64,000 nt of DNA from Pseudomonas sp. TTU2014-080ASC (GTDB lineage: Bacteria > Pseudomonadota > Gammaproteobacteria > Pseudomonadales > Pseudomonadaceae), in contig NZ_LKKK01000001.1 of assembly GCF_001446935.1 (NCBI RefSeq), positions 930,001-994,000 on the forward strand, given 5' to 3'. The notes under the pieces were generated by a model, which was given only the letters and a program-made list of their open reading frames with translations, had not been told where the DNA came from and did not search any database. The position numbers and the translations under genes were made by a program. Each line of letters starts with the position of its first letter. The first letter of the stretch is position 1. Of this stretch, positions 18,820-27,829 are shown one piece after another.

Positions 18820-19893
18820 GTGCTGATCAGTCAAGTTACCGCCTTTATCCGCGCCTCATCGCTCTACGCACTGCAGGAGTTTGCTGCCAGCCAGGGCTTG
18901 AACGCTCACGACCTGATCAACGATGCCGAATTACCCAACGATGTGTTGGAGCATCCAGAAAGTTTTATCCCCTACCGCAAGTTTGCCACCCTGCTTGAAA
19001 GCGCCGTGAACCGTTCCGGCAACCCGTTGTTCTGCCTGCAGTTTGGTATTTATCAGGGAGTGGGAGGACTCGGCCCGCTGCTGTATCTGATCCGCAACGC
19101 CAGTAATGTCGGTGAAGCACTCAAGGAGCTCAGCCAGTATTTCCACCTACATTCCAGCTCATCGCGTATTCGCATCGAGATTGAAGGCGAACACGCGCTT
19201 TTGCACTACGATGCGGGCAATGTCAAAGACGTGCCCAGCCACCGTCTGGTGCTGGAACTGGTGGTTGGCGGTGCCACACAGCTTATGCGCACCTTGCTGG
19301 GCAGCCGCTGGCAGCCCCACGCGTTGATGCTGCAGCATGCGCCGTTACGGGAACCGCAGGCCTACACCCGACTGTTAGGGCTGGCACCGCGTTTTAACGC
19401 GCCGTACAACGCCTGGGTATTTGATGCCAAGGTATTGAGCGCTCCCCTGAGTGCAGGTGATGAGAATCTGCATCGCCTGATCCAGAAGCACCTGGACACA
19501 CTGGACAACATGTCAGTGCAAGAATTACCGGCCTATGTCAGTCAGCTGTTGGGCGACCTGCTGCCCAACGGACGCACTACGATAGAACAGATTGCCGACT
19601 ACATGGACCTGTCGCCACGCACCCTGCAGCGTTATCTGGCCGAGGAAGGTACATCCTTTCAGATACTGCTGGACGAGACGCGCCAATCCATGGCTGAGCG
19701 CTATTTGGCCGACTCGACCCTGAGTCTGACGCATCTGGCCGCTATGCTCGGCTACTCCGAGTTGAGCGCATTTTCCCGGGCGTTCCAACGCTGGTATGGG
19801 ATGAGCCCGAAACAATGGCGGGCCAAGCAGTTCCCGGGAAAATCCCGGCAACGCCTGCGCGCCCACCTAGAGCGGCAATTGGGTAAAAGCTGA
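18820..19893 (+). CDS. AraC-family transcriptional regulator
   Basis: A 357-residue regulator with the arabinose-operon-regulator-type N-terminal domain (about 20-205) and a C-terminal AraC helix-turn-helix pair (about 255-345; DLSPRTLQRYLAEEG and FSRAFQRWYGMSPKQWR). The GTG at 18820 is preferred because AAGGGG lies 8 bases upstream; the frame is open 25 codons further back without an SD site. It converges on the alpha/beta hydrolase with a 6-bp gap. It is a likely local regulator of the hydrolase/monooxygenase unit, by position only. Confidence 0.88.
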   Translation: MLISQVTAFIRASSLYALQEFAASQGLNAHDLINDAELPNDVLEHPESFIPYRKFATLLESAVNRSGNPLFCLQFGIYQGVGGLGPLLYLIRNASNVGEALKELSQYFHLHSSSSRIRIEIEGEHALLHYDAGNVKDVPSHRLVLELVVGGATQLMRTLLGSRWQPHALMLQHAPLREPQAYTRLLGLAPRFNAPYNAWVFDAKVLSAPLSAGDENLHRLIQKHLDTLDNMSVQELPAYVSQLLGDLLPNGRTTIEQIADYMDLSPRTLQRYLAEEGTSFQILLDETRQSMAERYLADSTLSLTHLAAMLGYSELSAFSRAFQRWYGMSPKQWRAKQFPGKSRQRLRAHLERQLGKS

Positions 19894-19899
19894 AGTGCT

Positions 19900-20667
19900 C
19901 TATTCCTCGCTCGGTTTGAGCGCGGCAATCCACTGACTGACTGCCTCGACACGCTGCTGCCAACCCACTTCGCCCAGCAGCCAATGGCCATGCCCGGCAA
20001 ACTCACGGTAATCCATGCGCGGACCATACCAAGTGGCTACGCGCCGGCTCACACCGACCGGGATGATCCGATCACTGTCGCCCGCCAGCGCCAGAATCGG
20101 ACATCGCAGTTTGTCCCGGTCTACCCGGTTGCTGCCTGCTAGGTTCAAGCGACCATAGCCTACGGCGTAAGCCACCCGACCTGACTCGGCGATCAGCAGC
20201 TTGTGCAGAGCCGCGCGCTGCTCTGGCGCAACACGGTTAAACACCAGGTAATTGGCTTCCCACTCGGAGAGACGGAAGGAGCGCTTCCACAGCCCCCACT
20301 TGGCAAAATGCCGAACCAGCCCCGGCAGCATCACCGCCCGCAACGGAAACACCTGCCCCGGGGCTGCGCTGTTGACCATCACCACGCCACTTAAGTCGAG
20401 GTGTTGCGCCGCCAGTTGGGCCAGCAGACCGCCCAGTGAGTGGCCGATCAAGACGGGACGCGGGTATGGCTTGGCGACATTCACCACTGCATCCACGTAG
20501 GTCTGTAGCTGGACACCGGCCAGTTGCTGATCCGATCCGTGCTCGCTGTGGCCTGGCAAATCCATCGCCACACATTCATAGCCCTGCTCGCGGAACACAG
20601 GTAGCCACTCGTTCCAGACGTTATGCCGCGACCACATGCCATGAATAAAAATCAGTGTTGGTTTCAT
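19900..20667 (-). CDS. Alpha/beta hydrolase
   Basis: A 255-residue cytoplasmic alpha/beta hydrolase. An HG oxyanion region (FIHGMW) lies at about 7-12, the nucleophile elbow GHSLGG near 97-102, an acid in GDSDRI, and the catalytic His in AGHGHWLLGE. The ATG at 20667 starts the conserved KPTLIFIHG; a longer frame upstream overlaps the monooxygenase and is rejected. It lies about 85 bp downstream of the Baeyer-Villiger monooxygenase on the same strand, so it could hydrolyse the ester product of that enzyme. This pairing is inference. Confidence 0.85.
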   Translation of the reverse strand: MKPTLIFIHGMWSRHNVWNEWLPVFREQGYECVAMDLPGHSEHGSDQQLAGVQLQTYVDAVVNVAKPYPRPVLIGHSLGGLLAQLAAQHLDLSGVVMVNSAAPGQVFPLRAVMLPGLVRHFAKWGLWKRSFRLSEWEANYLVFNRVAPEQRAALHKLLIAESGRVAYAVGYGRLNLAGSNRVDRDKLRCPILALAGDSDRIIPVGVSRRVATWYGPRMDYREFAGHGHWLLGEVGWQQRVEAVSQWIAALKPSEE

Positions 20668-20752
20668 ACCCGAATCTTCCTGCTCAGTGTGCTGAAACGA
20701 ACAGCGCCGGGTATTTAATCCCGGCGCTGTAATGCCTAAACCTCTGACGCCA

Positions 20753-22210
20753 TCAGGCGCGGCGGAATTCCAGATTCGCATCCTCGACACTCTGGTTGAG
20801 AAGCATCTTCTGATCATCCTCATAACTGTGCAGTACGCGCCATGGCAAACCACGGCCCTGACGCGGCAGCAGGTTCTGTGCACGCTGAATGTATCCCGAC
20901 TGCAGCGAGCCGAGGACGGTCTCATCCGCCATCAGCTGGCCTTCAGGCGCTTTGGGCATAACCACATCCAGCTGGTTCTGCTTCATGTAGTTGAACAGGC
21001 GGCAGAGGAAGCTGGCCGTCAGATCGACTTTCAGTGTCCAGGGTGCGTTGGTGTAACCGAACACAAAGCCCATGTTAGGAATGTCCTGAAGCATGGAGCC
21101 TTTGTATGTCATCAGCTTATTCAAGTGCTTCTCTTCACCGTCCACTTTCAGCGCCATGCCGCCGCACGTCTGCAACTTGAGACCGGTAGCAGTAATGATG
21201 ATGTCGGCCTGCAGGTGCTCACCAGACTTCAGCAAAATACCTTTCTCGGTAAAAGTGTCGATCTGATCGGTTACGACTGAGGCCTTGCCTTGTTTGAGCA
21301 CCTTGAACAGATCAGCATCCGGCACCGCGCAGATACGCTCATCCCAAGGCATATAGCGCGGGGTGAAGTGGCGCATATCCACTTGGTCACCTACCTGCTT
21401 GCGAACACCTCGCAGCAGGTAAGAGCGCACCATGCCTGGGAACGCTTTGGAGGCTTTGTAGATCAGGCGTTGCATGACGATATTGCGCTTACGGGCCATG
21501 CCGTAAACAAAACGCTCTGGCAGGAATCGACGTAAAAACGCAGACAACTTGTCGTAACCCGGCACACTGAAGACGTAACTTGGCGAACGCTGCAGCATCG
21601 TGACGTGCTCAGCATCTTTAGCCATGGCAGGTACCAGAGTAACGGCCGTGGCACCGCTGCCGATGATGACCACACGCTTTCCGCTGTAATCCAGATTTTC
21701 AGGCCAGTGCTGAGGGTGAATCTGCAACCCCTGGAAACGCTCCGAGCCCGGAAACTCCGGCAAGAAGCCCTCATCGTAGTTGTAGTAACCGGTGCAGGAG
21801 ATGAGGTATTGGCAGGTGAACTCACGGGTCTGCCCAGTCTCTTCTTCGAGGCAGGTCACCCGCCACTGACGCTCTTCGCTGCTCCAGGAGGCATCGGTGG
21901 TTTTCAGGCCGAACTGAACTTTACGTTCGATGCCGTACTCACGCGCCGTATCGGTAATGTAATTGCGGATGGCAGTGCCGTCGGCGAGCACTTTCAGCTC
22001 GTTCCAAGGGCGGAATGAGTAACCAAAGCTGAACATATCCGAGTCGGAACGGATACCCGGATAACGGAACAGATCCCACGTTCCACCGATGGCCTTGCGG
22101 CGTTCGATGAGCCCGACTTTGGCTTCCGGCATTTCTTCGGCCAAACGGCAAGCGGTTCCGACACCTGAAAGGCCCGCGCCAATGATCAAGACATCGTAGT
22201 GATTCTGCAT
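20753..22210 (-). CDS. almA: AlmA-like flavin monooxygenase (Baeyer-Villiger type)
   Basis: A 485-residue FAD/NADPH monooxygenase. The first Rossmann motif GAGLSG is at 11-16 and GGTWDLFRYPGIRSDSD is at about 42-58. A complete Baeyer-Villiger fingerprint, FxGxxxHxxxWP, is at 159-170, and the second Rossmann motif GSGATA is at 184-189. Several segments (HPQHWPENLDY, SGYIQRAQ, FTEKG) resemble AlmA, the flavoprotein linked to long-chain alkane use in Acinetobacter, for which BVMO activity on methyl ketones has been proposed. The start is uncertain: the frame runs 20 codons further, but M at 22210 begins the conserved DVLIIGAG region. The exact substrate is unknown. Confidence 0.85.
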   Translation of the reverse strand: MQNHYDVLIIGAGLSGVGTACRLAEEMPEAKVGLIERRKAIGGTWDLFRYPGIRSDSDMFSFGYSFRPWNELKVLADGTAIRNYITDTAREYGIERKVQFGLKTTDASWSSEERQWRVTCLEEETGQTREFTCQYLISCTGYYNYDEGFLPEFPGSERFQGLQIHPQHWPENLDYSGKRVVIIGSGATAVTLVPAMAKDAEHVTMLQRSPSYVFSVPGYDKLSAFLRRFLPERFVYGMARKRNIVMQRLIYKASKAFPGMVRSYLLRGVRKQVGDQVDMRHFTPRYMPWDERICAVPDADLFKVLKQGKASVVTDQIDTFTEKGILLKSGEHLQADIIITATGLKLQTCGGMALKVDGEEKHLNKLMTYKGSMLQDIPNMGFVFGYTNAPWTLKVDLTASFLCRLFNYMKQNQLDVVMPKAPEGQLMADETVLGSLQSGYIQRAQNLLPRQGRGLPWRVLHSYEDDQKMLLNQSVEDANLEFRRA

Positions 22211-22381
22211 GGATAAGCTCTCATCATTTGTCATTGTTTGGGTGCAGTATTGAGCCTGCTCCCGCGCCATGACTTGACCTTTATAGACTGATATTTGACA
22301 TATGACGACAGTGCATTAATCCCGACCAAACGTACTGCGGGAGGACACCCGCCCGCAGTACCTCTGGCCTGGCAGTCTGTA

Positions 22382-23749
22382 TCAGCGCACCCCGGAGGTA
22401 CGCAACGCGGCGGGTGTGTAGTCGTTAGACGAGGCATTCACGCCGAAACGGATCCATTTGGCTTCTTCGTTGATCATGCCGTACACGCCGTAGCGGCCGG
22501 AGATCAGGTCGTACAGGGCTTCAAGGGCATACCACGGAGTCTGCGCGTTGTACTCCTGCATCAGCATAGCCTGCCCTACCCGCCACAACTGCCCGCGACC
22601 GTCATACAGTTCGGAGGCTGCGATGGTCCAAGAGTCTTCATCTATATAGAAGCGGCGTTTGGCATAGACATGACGCTTACCGTCTTTCAGTGTGCCTTCG
22701 ACCACCCAAACACGGTGCAGCTCATAGCGGGCCAGGTCCTGATTGACATGCCCGACTTTAAGAATATCGGAGTACTTCAGGCTCGGTGAGGCCAGATCGT
22801 AGCTGTTGTAAGGGATATACAGCTCTTTCTTGCCGATCAGTTTCCAGTCGTAACGATCCGGCGCGCCGTTGTACATATCGAAGTCATCCGATGCACGGGT
22901 GCCATCCGCGTTATTGCCGGGGCTGTCGTACGCCACTTGTGGTGCGCGACGTACGCGGCGCTGGCCAGGGTTGTACTGCCAGGCCATACGGGCTTCCTTG
23001 ACCTGGTTCAGGGTGTCATGAACCAGCAGTACGTTGCCTGCCAGACGTGCCGGAGCAGTGGTGACGCTTTTGAACACCAGCAGGGTGTTTTCAGCTTTGT
23101 CTTTAGTCATGTCCGGCAGCCAGGACGGGAATGCCACCTGATCCGTCATACGTACCAAGGTGTACTCACCGTTGCGCTGAGGGAATCCGTTGCTGGAATC
23201 ACGCAGTACGTTTCCGCCCTTGTAACGGGTCAGATGATTCCACACCACCTCAATGCCGCTCTTGGGAATCGGGAACGGGAACACCCGCGACTCAGCAAAA
23301 CCGTCCAAACCATTACCACCGTCAACCAACTTGACGTTGGCGGCGCTGACACGCGCCGCATCGTAGATGGCCTGAGGCATAGAAACAGTGCGATGGCTTG
23401 GGTAGACCTTCATCTTGAAGGTTTCCGGGTAGCGCTTGAACATCGCCAGCTGGCCTTCGTTCAGTTTGTCCCGGTACTGCTCGGCATTCTGGGCCGTGAT
23501 CACGAACAGCGGCTGCTCGTCAGCAAACGGGTTGCTCAGAAAACCCTTGGCATCGACGCTTCCGGCCGACTTGGTTAAACCGCCAGTCCATTCAGGAATG
23601 GAGCCATCCGCGTTTGCGCCGCGCTCAGCGCCAATCGGAGTCAGGCTCGTGCCCAGTTTGGCGATTTCATCCGGACTGGCAGCGGCTAGCACACTGCTGG
23701 TCATTAATGACAAGGTGAGGCTTGCGAAAATTCTTGTAGTTGTCTTCAT
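22382..23749 (-). CDS. DUF1329 family periplasmic protein, copy 1
   Basis: A 455-residue exported protein with a Sec signal (cleavage near residue 23, SSVLAA). DUF1329 features are visible: PEWTGGL, ERGANADGSIPEWTGG, GRRHVYAKR-like (KRHVYAKRRFYIDEDSW) and the closing SSNDYTPAALR. The fold is related to outer-membrane lipoprotein carriers. Members occur with DUF1302 proteins in clusters for hydrophobic substrates. It lies downstream of its DUF1302 partner with a gap of about 20 bp. It is clearly paralogous to the protein at 47129-48502. Biochemical role unknown. Confidence 0.9.
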   Translation of the reverse strand: MKTTTRIFASLTLSLMTSSVLAAASPDEIAKLGTSLTPIGAERGANADGSIPEWTGGLTKSAGSVDAKGFLSNPFADEQPLFVITAQNAEQYRDKLNEGQLAMFKRYPETFKMKVYPSHRTVSMPQAIYDAARVSAANVKLVDGGNGLDGFAESRVFPFPIPKSGIEVVWNHLTRYKGGNVLRDSSNGFPQRNGEYTLVRMTDQVAFPSWLPDMTKDKAENTLLVFKSVTTAPARLAGNVLLVHDTLNQVKEARMAWQYNPGQRRVRRAPQVAYDSPGNNADGTRASDDFDMYNGAPDRYDWKLIGKKELYIPYNSYDLASPSLKYSDILKVGHVNQDLARYELHRVWVVEGTLKDGKRHVYAKRRFYIDEDSWTIAASELYDGRGQLWRVGQAMLMQEYNAQTPWYALEALYDLISGRYGVYGMINEEAKWIRFGVNASSNDYTPAALRTSGVR

Positions 23750-23770
23750 CACACACACTCTCAAGCAGGT

Positions 23771-25549
23771 TTAGAAGTTCACGCCGACGCTGAGGGCGAG
23801 AAAGTCACGGTCAATCTGGTTGTTGTATTCACCACCGAAGAAATCGGTGTAAGACAGACTTGCGGTATAGGTACTGCGGTATTCGGCATCCAGGCCGATG
23901 CTTACCGCCTTGGCACCTTCGTTAAAGGTCGGACCGTAGCCATCCACATCGTGGGCCCAGGCCAGATTCGGCTTAAGGTTGACCCCGGCAAACACGTCGC
24001 TGTAATCGAGCATTGCGCGTACGCGGTAGCCCCATGAATTGGCGGTGTAAAAACCGTTTGAGTTACTCGGACTGTAAGGGCCCACCTCGTTGATGCGGCC
24101 ATAACGCAGATCACTGCGGGACTCCAAACCGCCGACATGGGTCATGCCGAACTCGCCCACAAGCGCCAGACGATCAGCCCCCAGCACACGATCGAAGAAG
24201 TGCGTCAGAGTGCTCTGAATTTGGGTGACTTCCTTGCGCTTATAGCCTTTGATATCGGTGTCGGCCATCGCCAAAGCACCTGCAATACCACCTGCCAGCC
24301 CAGCTTTACCAATCTCAATGACCGGTGCATTTACTGCATCGAGCAGGTTGAACTGCAGTGGCATGTTCGGACGATAGCTCACCTCACCGGACCACGCGGT
24401 ACCGCTTTCCAGAGTTGTGGCAAAGCTCAGCCCGTACAGACGGATATCTTCCGGGTACTCCAGGAAGTACTTGCTGTTCCCCAGCATCGAGGTCTGCCCA
24501 ACCGGGCCGGCCAGACCACCCAGCGGCATGCTCAGCGCCAAACCGATATCGGCTGCATTTGGCGTAGTCATCGACAGGTAAGGCGTGCGGCTGTGGTAGT
24601 TCATGGCGTAAGCGCCGTATTCGGTTTCATCGCCCATCCAACGCAAGGCGATACCCCACTGCCCGCTGTCCCGCGCATCGCGGTCACCTGCTCGCGGTAC
24701 GATCAAGCCTTCCTGGGTCATTTTCACGCCCATAGCGTCGGCATATGGCCCCAGCAGATTTACTGCGGCAGGCTGGCCAACCGTCAGGCCCTCATCGCAG
24801 CCATCGGCGATGGCATCACCACCAAAGAAGGTGCCGCAGTTATCGGCAACGGTCTGATCCCATTCCAACTGGTAGAACACGTCTGCTGACAGGCGCTCAG
24901 TAATGCCTTGCGAGACAAACAGCATGTTGACTGGAATCAGGCCTTCCTTGAGCTCAGCCCCGGGACGGCGCAGTGCCGCTGCGTCGATCGGGTTGATGGC
25001 ATTGATGCTGTTACCGATGAACGTACTTTCACCCCAACTGACGACTTGGCGACCGGCACGCACACTGCCCGGCAAAGTGGCGATGGTGTAGTTGTGATAG
25101 ACAAACGCATCCAGAATTTCCGCACCGGAGGCTTGCGCCGCCTGCTTACGGTTGCTGTCACTGATGTCTTTAAACGGACGGCTTTCGTCTTTCAGTTCAA
25201 AGTCGTACCAGTACTTGCCCCGGACGAATACGCCGGTGTCGCCGTATTTCAGTTCGAGGTCATGCAGACCTTTGAAGATCTTCGAAAAAGTCTCGCCTTT
25301 TTTAAAGTTGAGGCGGCCGTCATCGTTGGAGGATGCAGCGGTCTTGCCGCCATTGACCATGCCGATCAGATCCGGGTCTGCATTACGCATGGCCCAGCTG
25401 GCGCCGACGGACAGCGACGAGTCCAGCTGACCTTCGATTTCGCCGATCTGAAATGAGACAGCCTGAGCTGCCGGGGATACGCATGCCAGGGAAATGGCCA
25501 GGGTTGATGCACGAGGCTTGAAGCGTTCGCGCCATTTTGTTTTTGTCAT
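23771..25549 (-). CDS. DUF1302 family outer-membrane protein, copy 1
   Basis: A 592-residue exported protein. The signal peptide ends near AQAVSF (about residue 30), and the rest is rich in alternating aromatic strands and ends in a terminal Phe (VGVNF), typical of outer-membrane beta-barrels. Blocks such as IGEIEGQLDSSLSVGASW, GETFSKIFKG and KYWYDFELKDESRPF are shared with copy 2 at 48529-50424. The ATG at 25549 is chosen at the start of MTKTK, shared with copy 2; the frame extends 16 codons upstream from a TTG. It is the first gene of the DUF1302-DUF1329 pair. Role in uptake or export of hydrophobic compounds is inference. Confidence 0.88.
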   Translation of the reverse strand: MTKTKWRERFKPRASTLAISLACVSPAAQAVSFQIGEIEGQLDSSLSVGASWAMRNADPDLIGMVNGGKTAASSNDDGRLNFKKGETFSKIFKGLHDLELKYGDTGVFVRGKYWYDFELKDESRPFKDISDSNRKQAAQASGAEILDAFVYHNYTIATLPGSVRAGRQVVSWGESTFIGNSINAINPIDAAALRRPGAELKEGLIPVNMLFVSQGITERLSADVFYQLEWDQTVADNCGTFFGGDAIADGCDEGLTVGQPAAVNLLGPYADAMGVKMTQEGLIVPRAGDRDARDSGQWGIALRWMGDETEYGAYAMNYHSRTPYLSMTTPNAADIGLALSMPLGGLAGPVGQTSMLGNSKYFLEYPEDIRLYGLSFATTLESGTAWSGEVSYRPNMPLQFNLLDAVNAPVIEIGKAGLAGGIAGALAMADTDIKGYKRKEVTQIQSTLTHFFDRVLGADRLALVGEFGMTHVGGLESRSDLRYGRINEVGPYSPSNSNGFYTANSWGYRVRAMLDYSDVFAGVNLKPNLAWAHDVDGYGPTFNEGAKAVSIGLDAEYRSTYTASLSYTDFFGGEYNNQIDRDFLALSVGVNF

Positions 25550-25895
25550 TTGGCTCTCCGCGAGTGGGGGTGGAACACTCGCAACATAACCAGCCAAATG
25601 CGCTCGCCATACAGACTAACGTACCGATTCAAGATCACACCTAACCACTATTTCAATCCGTGGCGGAGTCTGTACAAGCCTTGGCAATTCAGGCTTTGGC
25701 CCTATTTCAAGGCGCAATCTGACGAACGGTATAGGTTCACACCCTACCTGTCAGATTATGTCAAGTAGGCGGCACGGAATATCCAAAACCATGCCTAAGT
25801 TTTAGGCAGCATAGTCACCTATAGCCCAAGACGACTTGGCACAAATAACACCCCCCACCGGACACATGATGTCCGAGCCGCAGAGGTCGACATTT
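25550..25895. promoter_or_regulatory. Divergent control region of DUF1302 copy 1 and short LuxR gene
   Basis: This interval of about 345 bp separates two divergent genes and must hold promoters for both. The only clear structure is the 17-bp dyad at 25792-25808, listed separately. I see no small gene. Confidence 0.5.
25792..25808. promoter_or_regulatory. Perfect 7-bp dyad, candidate operator
   Basis: TGCCTAA-GTT-TTAGGCA is a perfect inverted repeat 88 bp before the chosen start of the short LuxR-type gene. LuxR/MalT-type regulators often bind dyads, but this sequence does not match a site I know. It was not found upstream of the other two LuxR-type genes. Confidence 0.4.
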
Positions 25896-26972
25896 ATGCA
25901 CGCCCAAAGCCCTGTTTCCCTTGAATGGTCTAGCCAGCAAGTGGATCACCTGCCTCAACCGAATAACGGGCACGTTAACCGTCCTGTGTTGAGCCAATCA
26001 CTGACAAACGACTCCAAGCGTTTGACCCTTTTCTGCGCGCCTGCCGGTTTCGGTAAAAGCGCCATGATGATCGAATGCGCCCGCCAGGCACCGGCCGACA
26101 CCCGTGTGGTGTGGGTTGAAATGCTTGGCCACTCGATGACATCCCGTGACCTGCTCAACCGCATTGCAGCCGAGCTGGGCGAAGAAGTTGAAGAAGGCGA
26201 GCCGCTGGAAGTGTTGCACCGCATGCTGGCCCGGGTGCGTAAGCCGCTATGGCTGATGCTTGATGACTATCCACGTCAACCGTGCCCGGAGCTTGATGCC
26301 TGCATGGAAGACCTGATTGAGCGCACACCGAACAGCCTGCGCTGGTGGATCAGCAGTCGCCGCCGCCCAGCCTGGAGCTTGCCCCGTCTGGTCCTGCAGG
26401 GTTCGGTCCGTGAAATCGGTGCCCACTTGCTGGCCTTCGACAGCGCAGTGGTTCAGGAGCTGGTACGTGAACGTCAGCAGTTTTTCAGCGTGGAGTTGCG
26501 CAAGCGTCTGCTGGAAGAGTGCGAAGGATGGCCGGCACTGATCTGCCTGCTGCTGCACGAAAGCGCTTCTGACAACCTGCTGCAAAACCTCAACAATGGC
26601 ACCAGCTTGCTGATCAATTACCTGCATCGTGAAGTGGTCAACAGTGCCGACAACGCCTGCCCACAGGTCAGCTCCTTGCGCCGTCGCCATCCGCAGTGGT
26701 TTAGCACTCAGGTACTGGGCAGCAGCCAGATCACCTATGGTGAGAACAATCGCTCACAACAGCCAGCCAGCAACATCTGCTCGCTGAGCAAACGCGAGCG
26801 GACCATTCTGCAACTGATCGCAACCGGCCTGTCCAACCGCGAAATTGCTGACCAGCTGTGCCTGTCGGTCAACACCGTCAAGGCTCACGCCTGGAATATC
26901 AACAGCAAACTGGGCACCGAGCGCCGCACCCAAGCGGTTGCCCGCGCACAGATGCAAGGCCTGCTCAACTGA
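25896..26972 (+). CDS. Short MalT-like LuxR regulator lacking the TPR domain
   Basis: A 358-residue regulator. An STAND-type NTPase part occupies about 40-270, with Walker A APAGFGKS (48-55) and Walker B LWLMLDDY (118-125). It is followed after only a short linker by a LuxR helix-turn-helix (about 296-358, SNREIADQLCLSVNTVKAH). Full MalT-like proteins have about 500 residues of helical repeats between these parts; they are missing here. The ATG at 25896 has AGAGG 9 bases upstream; the frame is open 20 codons further. It is divergent from the DUF1302-DUF1329 pair and is its likely regulator. The C-terminus closely resembles the regulator at 44208-46937. Confidence 0.88.
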   Translation: MHAQSPVSLEWSSQQVDHLPQPNNGHVNRPVLSQSLTNDSKRLTLFCAPAGFGKSAMMIECARQAPADTRVVWVEMLGHSMTSRDLLNRIAAELGEEVEEGEPLEVLHRMLARVRKPLWLMLDDYPRQPCPELDACMEDLIERTPNSLRWWISSRRRPAWSLPRLVLQGSVREIGAHLLAFDSAVVQELVRERQQFFSVELRKRLLEECEGWPALICLLLHESASDNLLQNLNNGTSLLINYLHREVVNSADNACPQVSSLRRRHPQWFSTQVLGSSQITYGENNRSQQPASNICSLSKRERTILQLIATGLSNREIADQLCLSVNTVKAHAWNINSKLGTERRTQAVARAQMQGLLN

Positions 26973-26994
26973 GCAGGTGCTACCTGCAACAGCC

Positions 26995-27037
26995 CATAAA
27001 AAACGCCGCGTCCCAATCGGAACGCGGCGTTTTTTAT
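26995..27037. terminator. Bidirectional terminator
   Basis: AAAAAACGCCGCGT pairs with ACGCGGCGTTTTTT across an 11-base loop, between the convergent short LuxR gene and the SDR gene. Confidence 0.93.
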
Positions 27038-27052
27038 GGTGCGGAAACCGGC

Positions 27053-27829
27053 TTACAGCGAGTTGATCACGTGTCCGCCATCGACCGCGATGACTTCGCC
27101 GGTGATAAACGAGCCTGCCTCGCTGGCCAGCAGCAGGAACGGTCCGTCCAGCTCGTGCAGCTGCCCCAGACGCTCGGTCGGAACAGCACGTTTGATGTAG
27201 TTCTGACCTTTTTCAGTCTCAAAGTACGCGTCGTTCATCTCGGTTTTGAAGAAGCCCGGCGCGATGGCATTCACACGAATCTTGTGACGGGCCAGATCCA
27301 GCGCCAGGGACTTGCTCAGCTGCACCACAGCGGCTTTGGCCGCTGAGTAATGGCTGTAACCCGTGCCAGGACGCAAACCAAGAATGGAGGCGACGTTGAT
27401 AATGCTGCCCGGACGGCCGCTTTTGACCATGCGCTGCGCAGCGCACTGTGCAACCCGCCAGACGCCATCCAGATTGGTCGCTTGCATCGCCCGCCAATCC
27501 TCTTCACTGATATCCAGAGCACGCTGAGCATCACCAATCCCGGCGTTGTTGAGGACGATATCGACGCCACCGAACTGCGCCTCAGCAGCATCAAAGGCTG
27601 CTTCAACACTGTCACGACTGGTTACGTCCAGCTTCACCACCAGTGATTGCCCGCCCAGCCAGTGCACGTCACTGGCCAGTTGCTCAAGTCGATCCACCCG
27701 CCGCGCGGCCAGTACCACGTTAGCCCCGGCCTGGCTCGCAACGCGGGCCAGGTGAGCACCGATACCACTGGATGCACCGGTCACCAGAACGGTTTTACCT
27801 GTCAGTGCAAACTTCTTCAAAACGTCCAT
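27053..27829 (-). CDS. Short-chain dehydrogenase/reductase
   Basis: A 258-residue NAD(P)-dependent oxidoreductase of the classical SDR family. The cofactor motif TGASSGIG is at 17-24 and NNAG at 94-97; the catalytic Ser148 is followed by Tyr161 and Lys165 (YSAAK). The ATG overlaps the thiolase stop by one base (TGATG), so it is the last gene of the four-gene beta-oxidation operon. It probably oxidises a hydroxyacyl or alcohol intermediate; the substrate is not evident. Confidence 0.92.
   Translation of the reverse strand: MDVLKKFALTGKTVLVTGASSGIGAHLARVASQAGANVVLAARRVDRLEQLASDVHWLGGQSLVVKLDVTSRDSVEAAFDAAEAQFGGVDIVLNNAGIGDAQRALDISEEDWRAMQATNLDGVWRVAQCAAQRMVKSGRPGSIINVASILGLRPGTGYSHYSAAKAAVVQLSKSLALDLARHKIRVNAIAPGFFKTEMNDAYFETEKGQNYIKRAVPTERLGQLHELDGPFLLLASEAGSFITGEVIAVDGGHVINSL

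Noticed and set aside
18531..18998. 155-residue plus-strand frame before the AraC gene
   Set aside because: No ribosome site, no domain, residue composition unlike its neighbours, and the AraC coding region begins inside it in another frame.
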